DNA of 64,000 bases from Aliagarivorans taiwanensis DSM 22990 (GCF_000429505.1 NZ_AUBZ01000001.1:186001-250000), one strand, 5' to 3'; positions 47,561-57,159 are shown, numbered from the stretch's first letter. The notes: generated by a model not told the origin, from the letters alone. Numbers and translations are program-made.

Positions 47561-49873
47561 ATGAAAGCACCTCGCTATCTGCTCGCCACCACTTTGCTGG
47601 GCCTGAGCCCACTGGTGATGCCGCACGCGGCCTTGGCAGATCAATTATTCAATAACGGCGATTTCAGCGATGGAACTAACGCCTGGTGGGTGGCCGGCGG
47701 CCGCATGGAAGCAGAAGATAACGCGGTGTGTGTCACCTTCGACCACACTGGCAGCAACCCTTGGGACATTATTCTCGGTCATAGCGGGATGGGTTTAGCA
47801 GAGGGTGCAGAATACCAACTGAGCTTTAAAGCCTGGGCCGACAAAGAGACCGAACTTAAAGCCCTTATTCAGCATGGTGGTCCTCCATACACCCATTACA
47901 TCATTCAAGACATCGCGGTGGGTAAACAGCCTAAAGAGTTCAGCTTCACCTTTACCATGGAACACCCCAGTGACATGAAGGGTGAGTTCCATTTCCAGAT
48001 GGGCGCCCAAAAACCTGCAACTATCTGCGGGACTGATTTCTCTTTGATTGGCGAAAGCTACTCCATGACCCGCTTCGCCGAGCCGGTGCGGATTAACCAA
48101 GTGGGCTACTTTACCGGTGGCGAGAAGATTGCCTCGGTGGCCAACGAGAGCCAGCAGCCAATATTCTGGGATCTGGTGGACAGCGACGGCGAGCTGATTG
48201 AAGCTGGCGCCACCCAGATCTTTGGTACCAACCCTGAGTCGGGCGAATGGCTGCACTTGGTCGATTTCAGCTTTGTTACCGAACCTCATCGTCAGGTACG
48301 ACTGATTGTCGATGGCAAAGAGAGCTACCCCTTCGATATCGCCGATGATATCTACAGCCAACTCAAGCACGATGCGCTGAGTTACTACTACCACAACCGC
48401 TCTGGCGTCGCGATTGAGGAGCGTTTTGTTCAGCGCCCAGATCTCGCCCGCCCAGCCGGCCACCCAGAAGACGTGGTGACCTGTTTTGATAAGACCGATG
48501 CGCAAGGCAACAAGTGGCCAGGCTGTGACTTCAGCATCGACACCACCGGTGGCTGGTACGATGCCGGCGACCACGGCAAATACGTGGTGAACAGCGGCAT
48601 CAGCACCTGGACCTTGCTCAACCTGTATGAGCGCAGCCAATACCTCGACAAGCCAGAGCCGTTTGCCGATGGCAGTCACCCCATTCCAGAAGCGGGGAAC
48701 GGCGTCAATGACCTGCTCTCTGAAGCGCGCTGGAATGTCGAGTTTATGCTGGCCATGCAAGTACCACAGGGCAAGAAAGTCTACGCCCCGGTGGGTAACC
48801 AGCTAGACAGCCTTCACCAGCTCAAGCTAAGCGAACTGGAAGCCGGCGGTATGGCCTTTCACAAGATTGCCGACGATCGCTGGACCGGCAAGCCACTGTC
48901 TCCCGCTGACAGCCATGAAAATCGCTATGTAGGCCAACCAAGTACTGCCGCAACCCTTAACCTGGCAGCGGTAGGGGCGCAGTGTGCACGTATCTGGAAA
49001 GACATCGACGGCGATTTTGCCAAGCAGTGTTTAACCGCAGCGGAGCAGGCTTGGCAAGCAGCCAAGCGCTACCCAGAGGTCTATGCCTACGATAATTTCA
49101 CCGGCTCTGGCCCCTATGATGACTTCAACCTTGAAGACGAGTTCTACTGGGCGGCGGCTGAGCTGTACCTAAGCACCGGCAACAAAGACTACCTGGATGC
49201 GGTAACCAGCTCGAGCTTCTTCTTGAACACGCCTAAAGGGGATATTCAAACCACCGGTGATATCTTCTGGCAACAAGTGGGTCCTTTGGGCACCATCAGC
49301 CTGGCAGTTGTCCCCTCGAAACTCGATGCCAAGCATGTGAAAGCAGCCCGCGAGGCGATCATCGAAACCGCCGATAAGTACGCAGCACAAGTCTATACCC
49401 AAGGCTATCGCCTGCCCTACCAAACCGAGGAGTACCCATGGGGCTCGAACTCGAACGTGGTGAATCGCGGTATCTTCCTCGCCTATGCCAGCGACTTCAG
49501 CGGTGACAGCCGTTACTTGCAAGCCGCAGCCCACGGTATGGATTACCTGCTAGGTCGTAACCCGCAGAACTTCTCCTACGTGAGTGGCTACGGCACCGAT
49601 GCGCTGAAAAATCCGCATCACCGCTTCTGGGCGCATATCGTTGATGAGAACTACCCACTAGTACCACCAGGCGTGCTAAGTGGTGGCCCGAACTCGATTA
49701 GCTTCAGCGACCCCGCTGCCGCATCGCTGAAAGGCCGCTGCATCATGCAGACCTGTTACTTGGACGATATTGGCGCATGGACCTTGAACGAGGTGACCAT
49801 CAACTGGAACGCGCCACTGATGTGGGTAGCCAGCGTACTGGATGAGCAAGCACTGGCGGTTGCTGATAAGTAA
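47561..49873 (+). CDS. secreted glycoside hydrolase family 9 enzyme with CBM4/9-like module
   Basis: From ATG 47561 the 770-residue product has a signal peptide ending AALA-DQ and a CBM4/9-like beta module (FNNGDFSDGTNAWWVAGG, to about residue 165). A CelD_N Ig-like domain (RINQVGYFTGGEKIASV) and the GH9 catalytic domain follow. Catalytic D334 and D337 lie in WYDAGDHGKY, NPHHR is at 684-688, and the acid Glu is E744 in LNEVTINWNAP. GH9 members are mostly endo-glucanases, but marine relatives include exo-glucosaminidases of chitin metabolism, so the substrate could be cellulose, mixed-linkage glucan or chitosan oligomers. A terminator follows. Confidence 0.93.
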   Translation: MKAPRYLLATTLLGLSPLVMPHAALADQLFNNGDFSDGTNAWWVAGGRMEAEDNAVCVTFDHTGSNPWDIILGHSGMGLAEGAEYQLSFKAWADKETELKALIQHGGPPYTHYIIQDIAVGKQPKEFSFTFTMEHPSDMKGEFHFQMGAQKPATICGTDFSLIGESYSMTRFAEPVRINQVGYFTGGEKIASVANESQQPIFWDLVDSDGELIEAGATQIFGTNPESGEWLHLVDFSFVTEPHRQVRLIVDGKESYPFDIADDIYSQLKHDALSYYYHNRSGVAIEERFVQRPDLARPAGHPEDVVTCFDKTDAQGNKWPGCDFSIDTTGGWYDAGDHGKYVVNSGISTWTLLNLYERSQYLDKPEPFADGSHPIPEAGNGVNDLLSEARWNVEFMLAMQVPQGKKVYAPVGNQLDSLHQLKLSELEAGGMAFHKIADDRWTGKPLSPADSHENRYVGQPSTAATLNLAAVGAQCARIWKDIDGDFAKQCLTAAEQAWQAAKRYPEVYAYDNFTGSGPYDDFNLEDEFYWAAAELYLSTGNKDYLDAVTSSSFFLNTPKGDIQTTGDIFWQQVGPLGTISLAVVPSKLDAKHVKAAREAIIETADKYAAQVYTQGYRLPYQTEEYPWGSNSNVVNRGIFLAYASDFSGDSRYLQAAAHGMDYLLGRNPQNFSYVSGYGTDALKNPHHRFWAHIVDENYPLVPPGVLSGGPNSISFSDPAAASLKGRCIMQTCYLDDIGAWTLNEVTINWNAPLMWVASVLDEQALAVADK

Positions 49874-49901
49874 GCCGCTCGTTTAGATGTATTACCAATA
49901 A

Positions 49902-49929
49902 AAAGGGCCTGCGATATTGCAGGCCCTTT
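49902..49929. terminator. bidirectional terminator between GH9 and chemoreceptor genes
   Basis: AAAGGGCCTGC GATATT GCAGGCCCTTT is a perfect 11-bp stem with six-base loop, placed between the convergent stops at 49873 and 49946. It has A- and T-tracts for both directions. Confidence 0.9.
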
Positions 49930-49945
49930 CTGGTTGTTAGCACGG

Positions 49946-51840
49946 CTACAACTTAAACACTTCCACCGACTGATTCAGATCCCCCGCCACCTCAGACAAG
50001 CGCCCGGCTAGCTCAGTATTACCTTGGGCATTCTCGAAGGTGTTCTTGGCGTGGTCGTTAATCTCAACAATGCTCACGTTGATCTCACTGGCTACATTGG
50101 TTTGTTGCTCAGCAGCGGTGGCGATCTGGCTGTTCATCGATTGGATCACCTGTACCGCTTCTTGGATCGCAGTCAGCGCCTCGTTGGCCACAGCAGAACG
50201 CTCAGCGGTGCTTTGCGCGCTCTGTACATTACCCCCCATTAAGCTCACCGATTTTTTCGCCTCGCCCTGCAAGCGGGTGATCATCTCTTGAATCTCATTG
50301 GTGCTCTCTTTGGTGCGATTAGCCAAGCTGCGCACCTCATCGGCAAGCACCGCAAAACCACGGCCTTGCTCGCCAGCACGGGCGGCCTCAATCGCTGCGT
50401 TGAGCGCCAGCAGGTTGGTCTGCTCGGAGATGCCATCAATCACATCGAGGATACTGCCAATGCTCAGGGTGGATTGCTCGAGGCTGTTGATCACCCCCTG
50501 CACTTCTTCCACCCCTTGCAGCAGCTCATTGAGCTGGGCATTCATCGAAGTCACCACCTCCATGCCGTCCTTGGAGCGATGACTCACATCATCAACTACG
50601 CTCGAAGCCTCCAACGCATTACGCGCCACCTCTTCCACCGTCACCGTCACCTGGTGCATCGCGGTGGAGGTTTGCTCGAGTTGCTGCATCTGCTCCTCCG
50701 AGCTTGCCGACACCTCGCCAGAGGAGGTTGCCATCGCCTGCGATGAGCTGGCCACGTCTTCGGCAGAGCGATTGATGCTGGTAATGGTTGCCCGCAGATT
50801 CTCCACCATCTGCAGCATTGCCGCGTATACCCCGGTCTCTTTGCCAGTGCCGGGTTCTAGCTGCAGGTCGCCTTTGGCGACTCGTCGCACCATCGCTTCA
50901 ATCTCTGTCGGCTCGCCACCAATCGGCAGGTACATGATGCGGGTAATCAGCAGGTAGGTACCAACCAGGCTCAAGCCAATTACGACTAGTGAAAGCAATA
51001 CCGTCGTCAAGGCATTGTCGGTGGAGGCCTCGGTGATTTCGTCCCACTTATCCCACGACCACACAGTCCACTTTAGGCTGGGGATGCGCTGGGAAACCAC
51101 AAAGTACTCGTCGCCTTCATGGCTATAGCTGTGTTCACTGGAAGGTGCTGAGTTATATGGCTGGTAAGAGGGATAAGAATCAAACAAGCTCTCACCGATC
51201 AGCTCAGGTATTGCCGAAGCCAGCAAGAAGCCAGCAAGAAGCCATCCTCACGTGTGACCCATAGCTGAAGGTCATCGGATAGACCATCCACAAATCGGGT
51301 AATGTCTTCAAGGCCAAGGTTCATACTCAGGATGCCGACAATCTTGCCTTGCCGTTTCACCGGCACCGCCATCGCCATCACAATGTTCTTGCTGGCACTT
51401 AAATAGGGCGTGGTGATGATATAGGCTTCATCGTTTAGCCCGCGCCGATACCACTCTCGGTTCAGCGCTTTGGCGTTAAAATCTGGGATAAAGCCGCCGT
51501 TATTGGCTGCGAATGTGGCCCCGGACTCCAGCCCAACATAAGAGTTCAACACCTTGTTGGTCTCTTTCAAGGAGAGCAGCAGACGTAGCAACTCTTTCTC
51601 ATCCGTGATGCCCGAAGCGTCAACCGGTAGCTCTTCCGACACTGTTTTAAGCGAGTCGAAGTAGCGTTCCATTTTTTGCTCTAGTGCGTGGGTAATCAAC
51701 TTGGAGCTACTCTCGAGCTGTAAGGTGTAGGCGCTAACCGACGCCGAACGAAAGTTAATATAACTGGTCACCGATATCAGCAAAATGCTGATGACAAAAA
51801 GCGCTGCGATGCAGCTAATTATTTTGGCCTTGGCTGACAT
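49946..51840 (-). pseudogene. methyl-accepting chemotaxis protein interrupted by an 11-bp duplication
   Basis: Two frames encode one double-Cache chemoreceptor. The first (start ATG 51840, GGGAG upstream) holds TM1, a dCache sensor (NREWYRRGLNDEAYIITTPY, MAMAVPVKRQGKIVGILSMN) and stops soon after [11 protein letters not shown]. The second carries the rest of the sensor ([20 protein letters not shown] ... WTVWSWDKW), TM2, HAMP and the signalling domain with [20 protein letters not shown]. Removing one copy of the tandem 11-mer at 51219-51243 restores [19 protein letters not shown] without loss. dCache receptors usually bind amino acids or related ligands. The frame could be restored by slippage. 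Confidence 0.92.
51219..51243. repeat. tandem 11-bp repeat disrupting a chemoreceptor gene
   Basis: GCCAGCAAGAA occurs twice in direct succession (51219-51229, 51230-51240), followed by the first three bases of a third unit. Eleven is not a multiple of three, so gain of one unit shifts the frame. One unit gives the intact receptor. Confidence 0.95.
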
Positions 51841-52047
51841 GTGTTTCTCCCTGTTTCCCTGTCGCAAGCAGCCCCCTTGTTACTGTTGTTCTTGGGGGGA
51901 TGGACCTAAGCCTAGTAAACGAAGGAGAAATGTGGGGAGAATTGCAGCGAGCAGCGCGCCCTTTTGAGAGCGTGTTGGCAAGTTCGCAGGGGCTTAAGCC
52001 AAGTGAGGCAGCTACGCCGTAATCAAGGTGCTGTGGGCGACCAGCAC

Positions 52048-52377
52048 TTACCAACGCCCGTTGAGCTCAACCCAAACGCGAGAGAAGCTAAAGCGCCCAT
52101 TGGCTTGCTCACCATCAAACATACCGCTTATCTGCGCGGTCACCACCACCACAGCAGCCTGCTGGATGGGGCTGATCTGCATCGCTTCCAGCTCGATACT
52201 GTGGAATAGAAACAGCCGCTGGCGATGAAAATCCAGCTCTTGCAACTTATCCATACGTTGCCCGAGATGGTTGGTGAACACCAAGTCATCGGCCAACAGC
52301 TGGCTGAGCTCGGTGGTATCGGAGTAGAGCATGGCCAAACGTAAACGCTCTTCAAGCGCCTCAATCAACGGGATCAT
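52048..52377 (-). CDS. nuclear transport factor 2-like / DUF4440 protein
   Basis: From ATG 52377 (MIPLIEALEERLRLAML), after AAGGTGTGAG, the product has 109 residues. It has the cone-shaped NTF2 pattern: an N-terminal helix, LLADDLVFTNHLGQRMDKLQEL, then strands VVVVTAQISGMFDGEQANGRFSFSRVWVELNGRW. SnoaL/DUF4440 members include small isomerases, polyketide cyclases and proteins of unknown function. No partner gene suggests a substrate. It is divergent from rlmJ and lies upstream of the broken chemoreceptor on the same strand. Confidence 0.8.
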   Translation of the reverse strand: MIPLIEALEERLRLAMLYSDTTELSQLLADDLVFTNHLGQRMDKLQELDFHRQRLFLFHSIELEAMQISPIQQAAVVVVTAQISGMFDGEQANGRFSFSRVWVELNGRW

Positions 52378-52611
52378 CAACTCACACCTTCTGTGGGCAA
52401 AGAGATGACTGCTGGCTCGACAACACAACTGATACCCAGTAGCCACTGATAGTTATCATATTAATATGTGCAGCTAGGCACTACCACTGAAAGTTTGCCA
52501 TTCTGCTGTATCCACCATTGGATTGCCCCGGAGATAGCCCTCTCGGCAAAACAGTCGACACCAGCGCCGCGGGTGGTAAAATTGCCCGCCTCACTTCCAG
52601 ACGAGCCTGTC

Positions 52612-53436
52612 ATGCTAAGTTATCAACACGAATATCACGCCGGAAACCACGCCGATGTCCTAAAACACTGGCTGCTTATCGAGTGCGTTCAGCACCTACA
52701 GAAAAAAGATAAGCCCTTTGATTACATCGATACCCATGCCGGCGCTGGCTTGTATGACCTGAACTCCAAGGAAGCGCGCAAAACCGGCGAGAGCGATCAC
52801 GGCGTGAACAAGTTCGACTTAGCCGAGCAACCCGGCCTGGAAGCCTACCACCAACTGGTGAGTGAGCACTTGGGTCAGCAGCGCTACCCCGGCTCGCCCA
52901 TGCTAGTCAAACAGCAACTACGCCAAGGCGACCGCGCCTGGCTGTTTGAGATGCACCCGCAAACCATCACCAAGCTGGAGCAAAGCTGCGCCAAGCGCCG
53001 CTCGTGCATGGTCCACAAAGAAGATGGCTTTAAAGGCCTGCTGCGCCTGCTGCCCACCCCGAGCCGTCGTCCACTGGTACTGATAGATCCCTCTTACGAG
53101 ATCAAGTCCGACTACCAAACCGTGGTCAAGGTGATGTCGCAAGCCTACAAAAAGTCCCCGCAAGCGATGCTGCTGCTGTGGTATCCCATGGTGCATCGCG
53201 CCACCATCGACCAACTGGAGCGTGATATTCAGGACAGCAATATGCGTGATGTGCACCTGTTTGAGCTGGCAGTGGACGAAGACCATCAACAAGGCATGAC
53301 CGCATCCGGCATCATTGCGGTGAACCCGCCGTGGACCTTAGCCGAGCGCTTCAAGCAAGTGATGCCTGCCGTATCAGAGCAGCTGGCAGTGGATGGAGTA
53401 TCGCGCTGTCGTTATGAGCGACTGACTGCTGAATAA
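52612..53436 (+). CDS. rlmJ: 23S rRNA (adenine(2030)-N(6))-methyltransferase
   Basis: The start is ATG 52612 (MLSYQHEYHAGNHADVLKHW), the invariant N-terminus of RlmJ, giving 274 residues. FDYIDTHAGAGLYDL is SAM motif I, YPGSPMLVKQQLR follows, and LVLIDPSYEIKSDY is the DPPY-type catalytic motif (here DPSY). It methylates A2030 of 23S rRNA. The frame extends upstream to 52468, but those residues are not homologous. It is convergent with the HNH nuclease gene, 17 bases apart. Confidence 0.95.
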   Translation: MLSYQHEYHAGNHADVLKHWLLIECVQHLQKKDKPFDYIDTHAGAGLYDLNSKEARKTGESDHGVNKFDLAEQPGLEAYHQLVSEHLGQQRYPGSPMLVKQQLRQGDRAWLFEMHPQTITKLEQSCAKRRSCMVHKEDGFKGLLRLLPTPSRRPLVLIDPSYEIKSDYQTVVKVMSQAYKKSPQAMLLLWYPMVHRATIDQLERDIQDSNMRDVHLFELAVDEDHQQGMTASGIIAVNPPWTLAERFKQVMPAVSEQLAVDGVSRCRYERLTAE

Positions 53437-53453
53437 ACGCCTTTAGCGGAGCA

Positions 53454-54242
53454 CTACTCCGCCAACGCCAAAGCTTCACCACAGGCTTGCAGCATTCTTG
53501 AGATAATACGCCGCTCTGCAGGTACATACTCGAGCTGGTACTTGTCCACAATACTGTCGAACACGCTAAGGTACTCACAGCGATAGTCATGCGCTGGCGG
53601 CATCCACTCATCCGGTCCTTTGTCGCCTTTTTGGCGATTGAGTGAGGCGGAAACTGGCAGCAGGTTGTCCCAATCGTTGGCAAACTCAGCCTTTTGCTCG
53701 CGGCTCCAGCGCCAGGCGCCGCGTCCGTGGGCCCAGCTCAGTGGCACGATATGGTCAATATCGATATCACTGGCCGCATAGAGCTTCTCCCCTGAATACA
53801 CGCCCTGCCATTTACCGCCATCAACCACACACTCGCGCTCGTCCCGGTAGCTGACCGGCTTCACCGACATAGCAACCAAGAGCTCGGCGCGGGTATTGCG
53901 GCAATCACCGTTGCGGTCCAGCCAATGGGGGTAATCACGGCGATTATAAGGCGTGCTGTAGAGCCGCCCTTCCTGCTCTGCTTCAGCGATAGCTTGAGCG
54001 GGGGCGGCGGCATTCTTCGGCAACCTACCACCGCTTTGTAAGCAGGCCGCTAAGCAGTCAAAGGCGGTGAAATTCTTGGTGCGCAGATAGCTCGGTGAGC
54101 TTTGCTCGTGGCAGATCCCGGAACGGCTAAGCTTTACCGGGGAAGCGTGAGCTGAAGGAAATAAAACTGGAGAAAAGAAAACTGAATAAGCGGAGACAAT
54201 CAGTAGCAGGGGGAGAGCAATAGCCTTAAAACGCGGTAACAC
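53454..54242 (-). CDS. secreted HNH family nuclease
   Basis: The 262-residue product has a signal peptide (about residues 1-33) and a mature domain with IDIDHIVPLSWAHGRGAWRWSREQKAEFANDWDNLLPVSASLNRQKGDKGPDEWMPP. This is the HNH/DUF1524-like beta-beta-alpha-metal nuclease signature (DHIVPLSW, N-D-x-x-N-L, N-x-x-K-G-D-K). Seven or so cysteines in the mature part suggest disulfides, in keeping with export. Secreted HNH enzymes of this kind are used for extracellular DNA breakdown and nutrition; a toxin role needs an immunity gene, which I do not see. Confidence 0.85.
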   Translation of the reverse strand: MLPRFKAIALPLLLIVSAYSVFFSPVLFPSAHASPVKLSRSGICHEQSSPSYLRTKNFTAFDCLAACLQSGGRLPKNAAAPAQAIAEAEQEGRLYSTPYNRRDYPHWLDRNGDCRNTRAELLVAMSVKPVSYRDERECVVDGGKWQGVYSGEKLYAASDIDIDHIVPLSWAHGRGAWRWSREQKAEFANDWDNLLPVSASLNRQKGDKGPDEWMPPAHDYRCEYLSVFDSIVDKYQLEYVPAERRIISRMLQACGEALALAE

Positions 54243-54375
54243 ACTAACATCACAAGCAAAAATCGATTGGGGCCATTACAGCACATAAGCCCCCGAATGA
54301 GAACGGCGACAAGCTCTCATCATCAACCTGCCACCATCAACAACGCCGCGACGCTAGCGGACCAAGGTAGATGAG

Positions 54376-55410
54376 CTAGCGGGCAAAGATAGGCGAGTTC
54401 ACCGGTGACACCATCACCGCTGGCTGGCTAAACATCAGCAGGCCCATTGCCCCAAGCAGCAGCGCAAAACTCAGAGTAAGCGTTAAAAACAGGTAGCGGC
54501 CAAACGCAGAGTCGCTACCCATATACCGGCGCAGCACACTACCACCGAAGCGGGCAAATAGCGCGAGGAAGGCCACCGCTGTGGCAGTGCCCAGCCCCAT
54601 AGCGAACGCGCTCACTATTCCCAGCCAGAAATAGCCCAAGACCTGAGAGAACACCAACACCATCAAGGCGCCGCTACACGGGCGCATACCAATACTCACA
54701 ACGATTGAAGCATAGTCTTTCAGGCGACTCGCTTTAGCCACCTGCTCGCTATCAGCCACATGCTTGTGCCCACAGGAACACACTGCCGAATGCTGATGTG
54801 CCACCGGTTTCAAGGAAAACGCTTAGCCTCCTTCGACAACCAAGCTAGATATCTTCTTCACCTTAAGGGTTGGCGCGCTGCTTTTAAACGCCTTCAGGCC
54901 ATTCCAGGCAATACGCACCGCCAGCAAACTCATCAGCGCATAGCTGATGCGAATAAGATGTTGCGATTGCTCCGTCATCTCGGTGGTACTGCTGGCCAGC
55001 ACCAACATACACACCGTTACCATCGTAATAGCGACTGCGGCTTGCATCAGCGAAGCCGCCAGCGATAGGCCTACCGTTGTGGCAAGCTTGGTGGGATGGG
55101 TGGCAAGATAGCCGGAGATGATCACCTTGCCATGGCCCGGTCCAATGGCATGCATAACCCCGTAAACGTAGCTGGCGGTGGCCGCATAGTAGGCCGTCTT
55201 CCAAGGATGCAAATGCACTTGGCTAAACAACTGGCTGATTTCGCGGTTGAGCTGCATCTGCAGTAGCTTCGACTGGAACAGCAGCTGCGGGAAGTAATGC
55301 CAAAGCGCCGCACACAATGCGCCAAACACCAGCATAGACACAGCGAGCCCCCGCCACGCTTTGGGGGCACGCAAACGCGCAAACTTCAGGTTGGAATCAG
55401 AGTAAATCAC
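54376..55410 (-). pseudogene. nickel/cobalt exporter family (NicO/RcnA-like) gene split by an in-frame stop
   Basis: Two same-frame halves make one NicO protein. The first (start GTG 55410, after GAGGTTCGCT) has HAIGPGHGKVIISGYLATHPTKLATT, the signature HxxGPGHGK motif, and ends LVVEGG-TAA at 54823-54825. The second, after nine bases of other codons, starts at TTG 54813 and has the His/Cys loop HQHSAVCSCGHKH and the second signature VVSIGMRPCSGALMVL. Intact relatives are about 330-340 residues with this loop in the middle. A GAAGGAGG lies just before the stop, so reinitiation at the TTG is possible. DUF1007-NicO pairs are commonly linked to zinc ABC transporters, as here. Confidence 0.85.
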
Positions 55411-56071
55411 AGCGAACCTCACCGTGCTGGGTAAACATCTCGCCCAGACTGTCGTCGGGGTCGGCATCGGCAGGCAGTGACAAGGCGTAGTTTATCAGCT
55501 CTTGGCTGGGTGTTGGCTCGATGATATCCACCTCGCACAGCCCTTGTAGCTCAATCGACAGATCCAAGTCCATCTCCCCCCGCCAGCTCATATCGATAAA
55601 GTAGCTGGGATCATAGACACGCAGTGAAAGGCTCTGCTCCGACAACGATACCGGCTCAGCCAGCGGCAGATAGAAGCTAAAGCTGACCACCCGCCCCTGC
55701 AAGCTCACCCGCGGCTGGCTCCCCTCGCCAAATGCGACTAACTGTTCGCCCTGCTTTAGCTTGGAGAAGTAGTGGTGATAGTGAATGTTGCTGAGTATAT
55801 GAGCTGCCATATTATCGAGGGTTTGCTGACGCTGCGGCTCGTCAAGGTCCTTTCCATCGAGCATGAACACCGATGTCATCGGGTCGAACTGCCAGATATA
55901 GGAGATACCGGTGAGTTGACCATCTTTACCCACCAACAGGGTTTTTACATCAATCCAAGAGTGCGGATGGGCTAGCGCCGTGCCGCTCAAGCTCGCTATC
56001 ATGCTCACAACAGCGGCCACGACTCTCAGGCCAAACATACATCGCTGGCTATCACCAAACCACTTCATCAC
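55397..56071 (-). CDS. DUF1007 family periplasmic protein
   Basis: The 224-residue product has a signal peptide ending GTALAHPHS; the mature N-terminus HPHSWIDV is the DUF1007 hallmark and a likely metal-binding site. Further on are NIHYHHYFSKLK and MDLDLSIELQGLCEVDI. DUF1007 proteins accompany NicO transporters and probably deliver or sense metal in the periplasm. The start follows AAAGGATAGTG, 11 bases after the znuA stop, and the gene overlaps the NicO start. It belongs to the znu operon. Confidence 0.88.
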   Translation of the reverse strand: MMKWFGDSQRCMFGLRVVAAVVSMIASLSGTALAHPHSWIDVKTLLVGKDGQLTGISYIWQFDPMTSVFMLDGKDLDEPQRQQTLDNMAAHILSNIHYHHYFSKLKQGEQLVAFGEGSQPRVSLQGRVVSFSFYLPLAEPVSLSEQSLSLRVYDPSYFIDMSWRGEMDLDLSIELQGLCEVDIIEPTPSQELINYALSLPADADPDDSLGEMFTQHGEVRCDLL

Positions 56072-56082
56072 TATCCTTTACA

Positions 56083-57159
56083 CTAATCCAAGGCTTGTAC
56101 AATCGTTGAGATATTGTGGGTCATCATCTCAACATAACTGCCCGCCCCTTCCGCCGGCGCAGACAAGGCATCTGAGTAGAGCTTACCGCCCACCTTAGCG
56201 CCGGTTTCTCGAGCAATTTGCTCAATTAAGCGAGGACTGGAGACATTCTCTACAAACACCGCCTGTATACCTTGCTCGCGGATTTGACGAATGATCTTCG
56301 CGACGGTTTCAGCAGAGGCCTCTGACTCGGTGCTTAAGCCCTGAGGAGCGGTAAAGTCGAGCTGGTAAGCCTGCCCGAGATAGGCAAAGGCATCGTGGGA
56401 GGTAATCACTCGGCGCTGGTCGTCGGCCAGCGTCGCTACTTGCTGCTGTAGTTGCCGCTCCAATGCATCCAACTCAGCAAGGTAGGCTTGGCTATTTTGG
56501 CGATAGTAATCAGCGTTACTGGGGTCAGCCGCAATCAAGCCATCGCGAATATTGGCAACATATAGCTTGGCATTGGCGACACTATGCCAAGCATGGGGAT
56601 CGTAACGGCCGTGATGATGATGGCCGCCTTCCTCTTGATGATCGTCATGATGCTCTTCATCGAGGCCTTGGTGCTCATCGCTATGCTTAGCATGAGTGTC
56701 CTCATGATGGTCATCGTGCTCGTCAGCGTGATGCTCGTCTTTGTCGTGGTGTTCATCATCATGCTGGTCTTCACCATCGTGATGTTCATCCTTATCGTCG
56801 TGATGCTCACCGTGCTCGGTGTCTATCAAGTCAACGCCACGGGTTGCTTCGACCAGCAATCCATCGAATTCCGTCGACTCAACAAAACGCTCCATCCAAC
56901 CCTCGAAGCCTTGACCGTTGACGATCAACACGTCAGCCTGCGCAACCAGCCTGCCGTCCATGGGCGAGGGCTGAAACATATGGGTATCGCCATTGGCAGC
57001 GACCAAGTTCGACAGCGCGATCTTGTCACCGCCCACATGGCGAGCAAAGTCTTCCAGCACACTGAAACTTGTCACCACCTTAATCGGCTCTGCCCCCAGC
57101 GGTGCGGCCGCGCCGAGTAACAAGGCCAGCGCCCCATAAATCGTTGAACGTTTACCCAT
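56083..57159 (-). CDS. znuA: zinc ABC transporter substrate-binding protein with long His/Asp loop
   Basis: The 358-residue protein has a signal peptide (to about residue 23) and the cluster 9 ABC fold: VVTSFSVLEDFARHVGGD, DTHMFQPSPMD and YDPHAWHSVANAKLYV (metal ligand His). HDAFAYLGQAYQLDFTAPQG and ETGAKVGGKLYSDALS close the fold. Between the lobes is a very long acidic/His loop (about residues 117-187) with more than 25 histidines, typical of zinc binders but longer than usual. It should capture Zn(II) for ZnuBC in the periplasm. Its ATG overlaps the znuB stop (TAATG) with GGGAGG upstream. Confidence 0.95.
   Translation of the reverse strand: MGKRSTIYGALALLLGAAAPLGAEPIKVVTSFSVLEDFARHVGGDKIALSNLVAANGDTHMFQPSPMDGRLVAQADVLIVNGQGFEGWMERFVESTEFDGLLVEATRGVDLIDTEHGEHHDDKDEHHDGEDQHDDEHHDKDEHHADEHDDHHEDTHAKHSDEHQGLDEEHHDDHQEEGGHHHHGRYDPHAWHSVANAKLYVANIRDGLIAADPSNADYYRQNSQAYLAELDALERQLQQQVATLADDQRRVITSHDAFAYLGQAYQLDFTAPQGLSTESEASAETVAKIIRQIREQGIQAVFVENVSSPRLIEQIARETGAKVGGKLYSDALSAPAEGAGSYVEMMTHNISTIVQALD

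Noticed and set aside
47795-48760. 321-residue minus-strand frame inside GH9
   Set aside because: Antisense to well-supported catalytic domain motifs.
56584-57120. Plus-strand frame of 178 residues with very hydrophobic repeats
   Set aside because: It is the antisense of the znuA His/Asp repeat loop, where GTG/ATG-rich codons give a false membrane-like protein.
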